The notes beneath the pieces were generated by a model. It saw only the letters and a list, made by a program, of their open reading frames with translations, did not search any database and was not told the origin of the DNA. This document shows positions 1 through 7,907 of a stretch of 64,000 bases of DNA, piece by piece (positions within the stretch are counted from its first letter, which is position 1; every line of letters begins with the position of its first letter). This DNA is from Pseudoalteromonas lipolytica (lineage in GTDB: Bacteria > Pseudomonadota > Gammaproteobacteria > Enterobacterales > Alteromonadaceae), in assembly GCF_001306915.1 (NCBI RefSeq), contig NZ_LJTC01000002.1, forward strand, positions 630,108-694,107. The letters are read 5' to 3'. The position numbers and the translations under genes were made by a program.

Positions 1-2265
1 TATAACAATCGTCTTGATCCTGCCAGTGCGAGCCGCATTGGCGCCTCTGAAAATGAGGTGTCAGGCGGTGTGCAAAGCATGAATATTAACAGTCAAATCG
101 TAGAGTCAATTACTGTGTACGATCACAACATTCCAGCAGACTTTGGCGACTTTTCTGGTGGCGTGATTGATGCCGAAACGATATCTGCTTTCTCTAGAGA
201 AACACGTGTAAGCTTAGGTATTCGTGGTAATCGCAGTGATTGGGGGGAGTACCATATAATCGATAATGATGAGCCAGATGACACCGCTGAGGGCAAAGAC
301 GCCCTTGAGCCACCAACCTATGAAAAAACCAATATCGATTTTTCAATTCAAAAAGAGTTGACTGACAAGCATGCCTTATTGCTAAGCGTAAGCTATTTAA
401 AAAGTGATATCTCAGATGTTTCGCTTTCAGCACAAAAGGTCGAAAGTAGAGAAAACATCAATGCATTACTTAAATACAGCTATCGCGATGGCTGGGTTGA
501 TTCACTCGATTTAAGCGTTATGTATGCCCCTTATACTTCAGATTCATACTTGAAAGACGTGCTTAATAGTGACTACCAAGTCGAAGGAGGAAGCTTTGGT
601 TTTACGGCTAATTTAGGTGAAGAAACACGCTTTGGTCACTTCAGCAGTAAGTTTAATATGAGCCAAAGTGATAATAATCGCACAGGGCCTGCGCATTTTT
701 ATACTTGGCTTCAAGCAAAAGGCAAAGAGTGGGGTCAATTAGCCGATCAGAGCCCTGATTCAACTCCTGTTTCAAGATACGGCGGTTATGGCAATCTTGA
801 TAACACGCAAACCAGCTTTAATTGGCGAAATTCCCTAACACTTGAGCGTAAAAGTTGGGGCAATACTGAGCACGCAATTCGCGTGGGCGCTGAACTCAAC
901 CATCAAAACTATGAGCGTACCCGCCAACAAAACTATTATAAGTATGACTCGCCAATTCAATACTCATCAACCAACGCACAACTAAACTGTAGTGGCTATA
1001 CCCTTGATTGTGTTGAGCAAAATTTTTATGTTGATTTAGATACCCTTGCCGAGCAATTAGGTGGCAGTATCGATTTTAATAATCCAGAGCACTTGCTTGC
1101 CTACTCGAATAACGTAGCGACAACAGCTCAGTATTTTAACTCACGTTTGGTCACACCCAGTGAACAAATAGACGTAAGCTTAAATAAAGCGGCACTATAT
1201 GCCACCGATGTGATCACCTGGAAACAGTTTGATTTTCATTTAGGTGTTAGATACGACTACGATGATTTTTTCAAAAATCACAATATCGCGCCACGCTTAT
1301 CAATGGGTTATGACGTATTTAACGATGGCAATACACTATTGACCGCGGGTTTAAACCGTTATTACGATGCGGGCCTACTCGGTTATAAAATTAAAGAGCA
1401 ACAAAAGTTTGCTTATCGTGAGTATCGCCCTATTCAAAACGGTTATTTACAAGCTTGGCTTCCTTCTTCTTACACAGGTAACTTCCGCTATATCTATGAC
1501 GACGTAAAAAGTCCTTACGATGATGAAATTGCCTTAGGTCTTCGTCACGCGACAGAAGATTTCGGTAACTTTGCATTAAAATATGTGCACCGTAACAAAA
1601 AAGAACAATTAGCGAGAAACGAAGAAACCAACCTAAAAAATGACGGTTTTAAATATATTACTATTTATAATAATGGTACAGGTGAAAGCGAGCGTTACTC
1701 GCTATCTTGGGATGCCAAATTTGGCGACCATTCAATATGGGCTAATGCATCTTATAGCCAAAACAGTGAAAGCAATAGCGACTACACTGCAACACCCGAT
1801 AACACGCCTGTTGAAACACTGGTTTACTATGAGGGTGAGCTGATGAGCTTATCTGAGTTAGATACCCTTAAAGCGAATTTTGGTCGCCCAGTAACTGCTA
1901 ACTTTGGTTGGAATGCCAACTGGACTGATACTTTTTCAACTGGTCTAACAGCAACCTACAGCGGTAGTTATACAACCGCTATTAAGTCTAGTAACGATCA
2001 AAGAATAGGCATTGGAAGTGAATGTGCTGCGTGTGGTTCGACCGATATATATATATCCAAATATGAAGCTCATACCTTTGACGCTCGTATTATATTTGCC
2101 TTAAGTAGCCGTTGGGAGTATCAAGTTAGTCAATCTCAATCTCTTGAAGTTCGCCTTGATATCAGCAACTTATTTAATGCCAGAAGTCACGCTATTACAG
2201 AAGGAAATTCAGGTATTGAACCAGGTAGAATGTTTTGGTTAGGGGTATCTTATAACTATGAATAA
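1..2265 (+). CDS. TonB-dependent outer-membrane receptor (5' end missing)
   Basis: Outer-membrane active transporter energised by TonB-ExbBD; the ligand is not identifiable. The frame is open from base 1, so the signal peptide and most of the plug lie upstream of the window and about 754 residues are visible. The motif DFSGGVIDAETI near the visible N-terminus is typical of the end of a TonB plug domain. The rest is rich in aromatic/Gly alternating strands with Asp/Asn-rich loops, as in a 22-strand barrel. The protein ends in Y-N-Y-E instead of the usual terminal aromatic residue. The last 8 bases overlap the start of the downstream di-haem peroxidase gene, so the two are almost certainly co-transcribed and translationally coupled. 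Function is inferred from family only. Confidence 0.88.
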   Translation, partial: YNNRLDPASASRIGASENEVSGGVQSMNINSQIVESITVYDHNIPADFGDFSGGVIDAETISAFSRETRVSLGIRGNRSDWGEYHIIDNDEPDDTAEGKDALEPPTYEKTNIDFSIQKELTDKHALLLSVSYLKSDISDVSLSAQKVESRENINALLKYSYRDGWVDSLDLSVMYAPYTSDSYLKDVLNSDYQVEGGSFGFTANLGEETRFGHFSSKFNMSQSDNNRTGPAHFYTWLQAKGKEWGQLADQSPDSTPVSRYGGYGNLDNTQTSFNWRNSLTLERKSWGNTEHAIRVGAELNHQNYERTRQQNYYKYDSPIQYSSTNAQLNCSGYTLDCVEQNFYVDLDTLAEQLGGSIDFNNPEHLLAYSNNVATTAQYFNSRLVTPSEQIDVSLNKAALYATDVITWKQFDFHLGVRYDYDDFFKNHNIAPRLSMGYDVFNDGNTLLTAGLNRYYDAGLLGYKIKEQQKFAYREYRPIQNGYLQAWLPSSYTGNFRYIYDDVKSPYDDEIALGLRHATEDFGNFALKYVHRNKKEQLARNEETNLKNDGFKYITIYNNGTGESERYSLSWDAKFGDHSIWANASYSQNSESNSDYTATPDNTPVETLVYYEGELMSLSELDTLKANFGRPVTANFGWNANWTDTFSTGLTATYSGSYTTAIKSSNDQRIGIGSECAACGSTDIYISKYEAHTFDARIIFALSSRWEYQVSQSQSLEVRLDISNLFNARSHAITEGNSGIEPGRMFWLGVSYNYE

Positions 2266-3328
2266 ATGGTTATTTCTCTTAACTTGCGGCATTTTTACAA
2301 CGAGCGCCTTCACACAAGAGCAATCATTACGCAAGTTATACGCAAAGCCACAGCATGAGTGGCCTGCGATTATTAGCAGTAAAGATGTGCCAGCTGCCCC
2401 GCTCAAACCTTTAAAAGCTAAACCGTTTAATCAAAGTGATGAGATCATCACATTAGGCGAAAAGCTATTTAACGATACCCGTTTGTCACGAGATAACACG
2501 GTAAGCTGCGCAAGCTGTCATGAGTCTCGTTTAGCATTCTCAGATAGGCGAAAACTAGCTGTCGGCATTGATGGCCAAGTGGGCACCCGAAATACCCAAG
2601 CCATTATTGGTGTTGACCATTGGCAAAGTTTCTTTTGGGATGGCAGGGCTAAAACTGCGACAGAGCAGGCATTAATGCCGATTGAAAACCCGATAGAAAT
2701 GGGCACTTCCGTTGATCTTGTGCTTAACAAAGTAAACAGTGCTGAGGACTATAAAAGCCCAATATTCAATGCCTTTGGCAAAGAAGCACTAAACAAAGAA
2801 CTATTGGCTCTTGCGCTTGTTGCCTTTGAACGTACCTTTGATATTCCAGAATCATTATTCACGCGCTTTATCGATAAAGCGCAAACGAGTCCTAGTGAAG
2901 CGGTTGCACTTTTAAACGATCAACAACTTGAAGGCTTGCATCTTTTTAGAACCAAAGCAAGGTGTATGACTTGCCATGAAGGTGCTTTACTCAGCGACAA
3001 TGAATTTCATATTACGGGGCTGCATTTTTATGGTCGAAAACTTCAAGATTTAGGACGTTTTGATGCCACCCAAGACCCAGCTGATATAGGCAAGTTTAGA
3101 ACCCCTTCTCTTTTAGCGTTACAACAAAGTACACCTTGGATGCACCATGGTGGCTTTCAAAGTTTGCTGGGGATAGTCAACTTTTATAATGCAGGTGGAG
3201 CAAGGCCAAAACCGAGCAAAAAATTTAAAGATGATCCAAACTACCCACAAACAACAGAGTTACTGCATAAGTTAGCACTTAGTAAAGATGAAAAAAATGC
3301 GCTTATCGCATTTTTAGAAACCCTTTAA
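2258..3328 (+). CDS. Di-haem cytochrome c peroxidase / MauG family protein
   Basis: Periplasmic di-haem c-type cytochrome of 356 residues. A hydrophobic signal peptide covers about residues 1-19. Two haem c attachment motifs are visible, CASCH at residues 84-88 and CMTCH at 236-240, which is the standard bacterial cytochrome c peroxidase/MauG arrangement. FFWDGRA (126-131 region) and PWMHHGGF (about 293-300) are conserved family blocks. Such proteins reduce peroxide or oxidise a protein or metal-bound substrate. The start ATG lies inside the last codons of the upstream TonB receptor, which suggests that the substrate imported or handled by the receptor is linked to this redox enzyme. Which of the two activities applies cannot be told from sequence. 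Confidence 0.87.
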   Translation: MNKWLFLLTCGIFTTSAFTQEQSLRKLYAKPQHEWPAIISSKDVPAAPLKPLKAKPFNQSDEIITLGEKLFNDTRLSRDNTVSCASCHESRLAFSDRRKLAVGIDGQVGTRNTQAIIGVDHWQSFFWDGRAKTATEQALMPIENPIEMGTSVDLVLNKVNSAEDYKSPIFNAFGKEALNKELLALALVAFERTFDIPESLFTRFIDKAQTSPSEAVALLNDQQLEGLHLFRTKARCMTCHEGALLSDNEFHITGLHFYGRKLQDLGRFDATQDPADIGKFRTPSLLALQQSTPWMHHGGFQSLLGIVNFYNAGGARPKPSKKFKDDPNYPQTTELLHKLALSKDEKNALIAFLETL

Positions 3329-3334
3329 CTGCAC

Positions 3335-3366
3335 GCTCGCTCTTAGCGATAAGAGCGGGCTTTCTT
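3335..3366. terminator. Hairpin terminator between convergent genes
   Basis: Arms at 3335-3345 and 3350-3360 pair over 11 bp with one G-U pair and a 4-base loop, followed by TTTCTT on the plus strand. It lies between the stop of the peroxidase gene and the stop of the convergent AraC-type gene. Confidence 0.7.
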
Positions 3367-4363
3367 ACCCTTTCAATTGACTTGGCGTAAGCCCGGTCCA
3401 GCGTTTAAACGCTCGTCTGAAATTAGCAATATCATAAAATGATAAGCGCATGGCAACTTGCTCATTGCATTGCTCGCGCATGGCAAGTAGGTAAATCGCT
3501 TTGCGCTTACTTTGCTCATCATACAAGGTAGAAAAACGTACGCCATGAGCTTTTAATTTACGCTTGAAGGTTGCAGGGCTCATGGCAAATTGGCTAGCTA
3601 CTTGGTCTAAATTTAACGCCGGATTTTGATAAATTAATCGGCTTACGGCTTCCACAAAAGTGCTATTTGCTGAATCTAATGCCGCTAGCTGCGAGTTAAT
3701 TTGTGAGAACCGAAAACTACTAAACGCGGGGTTAGTAAGCCTAAGCGCGTGTTTATTTAATACCCAGCGGGTTATAGGCTTTTCAAAAGCAACTTTAAGG
3801 CCCAAATGCTGCTCGTATTCTTGGCTATGTCTGGCACGTTTATAGGCAAACTCAAACTGACAAGGTACTCGCTCACCCGCCACTTTTTTAAGAACTTGGT
3901 AAAACGCGGCGCTGTAAATTTCCATAACGTACTGGCTTATTTCATCATCCAAGCCCACAGCATTTTGCAGCACAATGTAGTACTGCTCGTTGTGTACATA
4001 ACTGTAACTAAATAACAAAGGGGCTAGTTGCATGCGTAAATTGTGTAACTGCTTTAAAGCTTGGCCGATATGCGCTGCATGTAACACGCCTTGGGCGGCA
4101 ACAGAGGTATCGTTTGCTAGTTGACTGCCTAATAAAAAGCCACTGTCGGCGGATTTCATCAACTGCTTAAACTGCGTCAATAAGCGTACTTGCTGCGAAA
4201 TACTAAACTGATGCTGCACACTCATTAAGTCTTGCTCAAACACCCCTGTGCCTCTGAGTAACTTATGCAGTGCAATGCCGCGACTTAAGGCCAGCTCCAC
4301 CAGCGTGGTGATCAGTCCCTGTGCGGTGAGGTATTTGTCATCTTGATTAAGATACGGCTTCAC
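3365..4363 (-). CDS. AraC-family transcriptional regulator (arabinose-binding-domain type)
   Basis: Cytoplasmic DNA-binding regulator of 332 residues. The N-terminal ~200 residues fit the OruR/ArgR-type sensor domain, and the C-terminal ~100 carry two helix-turn-helix motifs: first helix block NLDQVASQFAMSPATFKRKL, second around LSFYDIANFRRAFKRWTGLTPSQ. The latter is the signature end of AraC proteins. The start codon is GTG, and the first 17 bases overlap the 3' end of the upstream GGDEF-like gene, so the two form one operon. A Pho-box-like promoter lies ahead of that operon, which makes phosphate-starvation expression likely. Its own target and effector are unknown. Confidence 0.87.
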   Translation of the reverse strand: MKPYLNQDDKYLTAQGLITTLVELALSRGIALHKLLRGTGVFEQDLMSVQHQFSISQQVRLLTQFKQLMKSADSGFLLGSQLANDTSVAAQGVLHAAHIGQALKQLHNLRMQLAPLLFSYSYVHNEQYYIVLQNAVGLDDEISQYVMEIYSAAFYQVLKKVAGERVPCQFEFAYKRARHSQEYEQHLGLKVAFEKPITRWVLNKHALRLTNPAFSSFRFSQINSQLAALDSANSTFVEAVSRLIYQNPALNLDQVASQFAMSPATFKRKLKAHGVRFSTLYDEQSKRKAIYLLAMREQCNEQVAMRLSFYDIANFRRAFKRWTGLTPSQLKG

Positions 4364-5264
4364 AATGGATGACTCTTTGTTGTTTTTGTTGTTGTAACTT
4401 AGCGTGTAAACGCGAGCTTAAACTTTGTGGTGTATCGCCATGCATACTGCCCACTAAGGCCGCTGTTACATCTTGAAACTTAGCGTGTTTTTCGCCTTCG
4501 ACCTTAAATGCACAATGGCTCAGCGCCGAGGTAATTTGCGCCACCAGCTCTTTCGCTTGTACTGCGCTGGTGTTTGGCATTAGCACCATAAAGCAGTCTC
4601 CTGCATAGCGGCACACCACATCGCTAAGGCGACAATTCATCAATAAAAGCTCGCTTACTTCACCTAGTAAGCGGTCGCCTTCGATAAAGCCAAATTCAGC
4701 GTTAAAATCAGCAAAACCACGAATATCAATAGCGGCCAGTTGCAGAGGCTGTGGCTCACTTAATTGCTCTTTTAACACAGCTTGTAAGTAATCAGCCTTA
4801 TACAGCCCTGTTATTGAGCATACTAATTCATGCTCACGATGCTGAGCTTCACGGCGTTTTAGTTGCCTGTTAAGCACGTATTGCTCTTGGTGCCACTGAT
4901 ACAGCCCAAGGCTTGTGAAAATCATGCCTATCGGCGCAGGCAATGATTCAATCCAAGTAAGCCACGTATTGGTTGGTTGATGTAACCACTCATCAAATAA
5001 ATCAAGGGAAGCTGAAAACATAAAAAGCCCTAGCCCAAGCACTAAAAAGCTGGTGACTTTGCCGGGCGGCCTCGAAATAAGTAGCGCAGCTATCCAAGTC
5101 AGGGTCATTAGCACAATGCCACCCTCGCCTAAAATATCTAACCAAGCAATATCGGCAAAAGGCTTTAACTCTCCTGCTTGTGCGCTTAGCAAAAACGCAA
5201 TCACAAACAAAGCAATAACGGCATTGGTTAAAAATCGATGATGAGTAAAAGGGTTATATCGCAT
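4347..5264 (-). CDS. Membrane protein with degenerate GGDEF domain (AGDCF) and intact I-site
   Basis: Inner-membrane protein of 305 residues with about four predicted TM segments in residues 13-130, followed by a GGDEF-type domain at ~145-300. The catalytic signature is AGDCF (221-225) instead of GG(D/E)EF, so diguanylate cyclase activity is unlikely. The inhibitory-site motif RLSD (212-215) is kept at the canonical distance, five residues before the signature, so c-di-GMP binding is plausible. The N-terminal architecture resembles that of the intact cyclase at 12219-13127, so the two look paralogous. It is followed with overlap by an AraC-type regulator. A Pho-box-like site at 5345-5362 with a correctly spaced TAATAT suggests PhoB control. 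An effector or receptor role is inference. Confidence 0.82.
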   Translation of the reverse strand: MRYNPFTHHRFLTNAVIALFVIAFLLSAQAGELKPFADIAWLDILGEGGIVLMTLTWIAALLISRPPGKVTSFLVLGLGLFMFSASLDLFDEWLHQPTNTWLTWIESLPAPIGMIFTSLGLYQWHQEQYVLNRQLKRREAQHREHELVCSITGLYKADYLQAVLKEQLSEPQPLQLAAIDIRGFADFNAEFGFIEGDRLLGEVSELLLMNCRLSDVVCRYAGDCFMVLMPNTSAVQAKELVAQITSALSHCAFKVEGEKHAKFQDVTAALVGSMHGDTPQSLSSRLHAKLQQQKQQRVIHCEAVS

Positions 5265-5328
5265 TCTCAGTACCTAACAATAATTCACGCTGCCATGCTA
5301 ACTCGTTAGCGCTTAAAGCAGCAGGGTC

Positions 5329-5362
5329 ATATTAGCTCAATGATGTGACAGCAAAACGACAG
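5329..5362 (-). promoter_or_regulatory. Pho-box-like promoter for the GGDEF-like/AraC operon
   Basis: Read on the minus strand, CTGTCGT (5362-5356), four T/G-rich bases, then CTGTCAC (5351-5345) match the PhoB direct-repeat consensus of two CTGTCAT heptamers 11 bp apart. Ten bases further on is TAATAT (5334-5329), placed where the -10 of a Pho promoter sits. The predicted leader to the ATG at 5264 is about 57 nt. Confidence 0.65.
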
Positions 5363-5480
5363 TCATACCTTGTTAAACCCCTTCAGCACTGTATTTACCT
5401 TAAAAAGGTGGGGTTATTACAGCTCAAAAGCACTTTTAAAACCCGCTAATCACTTGTTTTTACTGGTTGTTAGCGATTTT

Positions 5481-5514
5481 CTGTCACATTTGCGTCATTT
5501 AAGCTGCGTACTTT
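5481..5514 (+). promoter_or_regulatory. Pho-box-like promoter for the TonB receptor-phytase operon
   Basis: CTGTCAC (5481-5487), four bases ATTT, then GCGTCAT (5492-5498): a PhoB-type direct repeat with two mismatches in the second half. TACTTT (5509-5514) lies ten bases downstream as a weak -10. The start codon at 5549 follows after a short leader. This is the second Pho-like site in the 284-bp divergent region. Confidence 0.55.
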
Positions 5515-5548
5515 GCTCATCAAACCAAGGACAACCAGGAGCAACCCC

Positions 5549-7849
5549 ATGAAACAATTTAAAACGAAGGCGTTAGTAAGCGCCCTCGCCTTATGCCAAT
5601 TTGCCGCTTACGCACAAGACGAACAAAGCAGCGATGAGAAAAAAGTAAAAGTCTCTGAAGAGCTTGTTGTATATGGCGAAATCGGCTATCGCAACCGCTC
5701 ACAAGAGCTGGCACCGACGCTTGAATACTCACAAGAATACTTTCAACGTTTTGAACCGCTGACTGCCGGTGATGCATTAAAACGTGTACCGAGTGTCACG
5801 TTTTTATCGGATGTTTTAGAGTCTGATGGCGCACGTATGCGTGGCTTAAGCCCAGCTTACACAAAGGTACTTATTAACGGTGAAGAAGTCCCTGGTGCAG
5901 GTGCTGACCGCTCATTCTTTGTTGACCGTATTCCTGCTGAGCTAATTGAGCGTGTAGAAATTATTCGTGCTTCAAGTGCAAACCGCTCTGCCGATGCCAT
6001 TGCCGGTACGCTAAACATTGTATTGCGTGACGGTTACAGCCTAGATGGTGGTTACTTGCGTGCAGGTGGCCTACGTTATGACGATGGCGAATTAAAAGAA
6101 AGCTTTGCAGGTGTTTACGGCACTGAGTTTGCTGGTGGCCGTTTACTACTTGGTGCGAACGTACAAGGCCGTTATAACCCAAAACAAAAATCAAGCCTAC
6201 GCTATGGCGACAGCCCAGAGAATAACGCCAATTACAAAACCGAAGAATTCGATAACCGCGAAGATCAATCAGACACCCGTGACGGTGACGACACCTCGCT
6301 AAACGCCAGCTACGAAATAGCTTTTGATGACGGCAGCAAGTTTGATATCAGCGCGATTTGGGTTGATACCGACCGTACTGAAGATGAGCGTTCATTCGAA
6401 TATGACGACCCAACAGCAATCAATAATTCAATTGTTGAAGGCGGTAACCTTGAGACCGACAACGCCAATGTATCTTTCATCGATCAAACCAACTACAACA
6501 TCAACTCGGGTTATGAGTTACCCCTTTTTGGTGGCACCAGTAAATTTAAGCTTGGTTTTGCAAGCTTTGAAGAGTCTGTTTACGAGCAAGAAGTAGAAAT
6601 CGATACCTCTGAGCTACCTATGGTGTTTGAGGAAGAAGAAGAAACCGTAGACCTGGATGACAAAGAATGGTCATTACAATGGCAACATAGCTTATTTGCA
6701 GGCGAGAACAAAACGATTCAATTCGGTGCCTTTGTACAAGGTAAAGAGCGCGATACTGCTGTTTATCAAGCCGAAGGTGAAAGCGAACAAAGCTTTACTA
6801 GCTGGGATCAGTTCAACAAAACACCACTGTCACTGGCAGGCTTTAATAACGAGTTTGAAGCAGCCGCTGGTGGTGTCAATAAACTCGAGGAAGACCGCCT
6901 AGATGTATTTGCATTAGTTAAGCACGAAGACCAAGACTTCTCATGGGAGTTAGGTGTGCGCTACGAAACAACTGATTCAACCATTACTGACAAAGTAGAA
7001 GGTGTAAGCGCTAAAAACGATTATGACTTCTTCTTACCATCGGCACATTTACGCTATAACGTCTCTGAAAACGGCCGTGTTAGTGCATCGGTTGCACGTA
7101 GCTTACGTCGTCCTGACTTTGATTACATCACCCCTGCTCTACTTGAAAAAGAGCTAGGCGATAACGACTTTTTAGGTAACCCAGACCTACAACCAGAATC
7201 ATCGTGGGGTATGGACTTAGGCTATGAATATCGCTTAGGTAAAAGCGGCGTCGTGGGTATTAATGTGTTCTATCGCGATGTCACTGACCTTATCGAAATA
7301 GCCAATACAGGCCAACAAGGCTCAGAAGGTGATGGTACTTACATTTTGCAACCGCGTAACACCGGTGATGGCAACGTAAAAGGTATCGAGCTTGATTTAT
7401 CAACGCCGCTAAGCGCTATTAGCATGCCAAACACAGGGGTATTCTTTAACTACTCATGGCTTGATTCAGAAGTAGATGACACTTTCGGTAGCCGTAAATT
7501 CAACGACCAATCTGACTACGTGTTTAACGTTGGTTTTATTCAAGACCTACCTGATTTAGGCGCTTCGTTCGGTGCAACTTACCGTAAACAAGGTGATGCT
7601 TATGGTCGTATCGTGGGTGAAGAAGTAACCACACACTACGGTGCAGACCTTGAAGTATTCGTAGAAAAACGCTGGCAAGACGTCACGCTTCGTTTAGTGG
7701 GCTCAAACCTACTTGATGCAAGCAAAGACGAAACCTTCAACAAGTTCGACACGGTTGATGACCAAATCAACCGCGACTTTGACGAGTATGAACTGGAGTC
7801 TGAAGAAGCAGGCCCTGTTATCCAGTTAATGCTGCGCTACGCGTTTTAA
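5549..7849 (+). CDS. TonB-dependent receptor, putative phytate/phosphoester uptake
   Basis: Outer-membrane receptor of 766 residues. The chosen ATG at 5549 follows an AGGAGC ribosome site and opens a clear signal peptide ending at AAYAQD; an upstream in-frame ATG at 5513 lacks both. A plug domain covers about residues 45-165, with blocks such as RMRGLSPAYTKVLINGEEV and ERVEIIRASSANRSADAIAG. A large Asp/Glu-rich beta-barrel follows, ending in the classical terminal Phe (MLRYAF). It lies 58 bp upstream of a phytase gene on the same strand, behind a Pho-box-like promoter, so import of phytate, its lower esters or a metal complex of them is the likely role. The ligand is inferred from context only. 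Confidence 0.9.
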   Translation: MKQFKTKALVSALALCQFAAYAQDEQSSDEKKVKVSEELVVYGEIGYRNRSQELAPTLEYSQEYFQRFEPLTAGDALKRVPSVTFLSDVLESDGARMRGLSPAYTKVLINGEEVPGAGADRSFFVDRIPAELIERVEIIRASSANRSADAIAGTLNIVLRDGYSLDGGYLRAGGLRYDDGELKESFAGVYGTEFAGGRLLLGANVQGRYNPKQKSSLRYGDSPENNANYKTEEFDNREDQSDTRDGDDTSLNASYEIAFDDGSKFDISAIWVDTDRTEDERSFEYDDPTAINNSIVEGGNLETDNANVSFIDQTNYNINSGYELPLFGGTSKFKLGFASFEESVYEQEVEIDTSELPMVFEEEEETVDLDDKEWSLQWQHSLFAGENKTIQFGAFVQGKERDTAVYQAEGESEQSFTSWDQFNKTPLSLAGFNNEFEAAAGGVNKLEEDRLDVFALVKHEDQDFSWELGVRYETTDSTITDKVEGVSAKNDYDFFLPSAHLRYNVSENGRVSASVARSLRRPDFDYITPALLEKELGDNDFLGNPDLQPESSWGMDLGYEYRLGKSGVVGINVFYRDVTDLIEIANTGQQGSEGDGTYILQPRNTGDGNVKGIELDLSTPLSAISMPNTGVFFNYSWLDSEVDDTFGSRKFNDQSDYVFNVGFIQDLPDLGASFGATYRKQGDAYGRIVGEEVTTHYGADLEVFVEKRWQDVTLRLVGSNLLDASKDETFNKFDTVDDQINRDFDEYELESEEAGPVIQLMLRYAF

Positions 7850-7866
7850 TACACATAAGAGTTATT

Positions 7867-7887
7867 AAGGCAGCGCATTGCTGCCTT
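7867..7887 (+). terminator. Intra-operon hairpin between receptor and phytase genes
   Basis: AAGGCAGC (7867-7874) and GCTGCCTT (7880-7887) form an 8-bp GC-rich stem with a 5-base loop. The following GTTGTAT is only weakly T-rich, so it may be a leaky terminator or an mRNA-stabilising hairpin that sets receptor:phytase stoichiometry. Confidence 0.45.
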
Positions 7888-7907
7888 GTTGTATATTTGG
7901 GGATCCC

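Noticed and set aside
3660..4015. Overlapping open frames opposite the AraC gene
   Set aside because: They are antisense frames within a clear coding gene and have no recognisable product.
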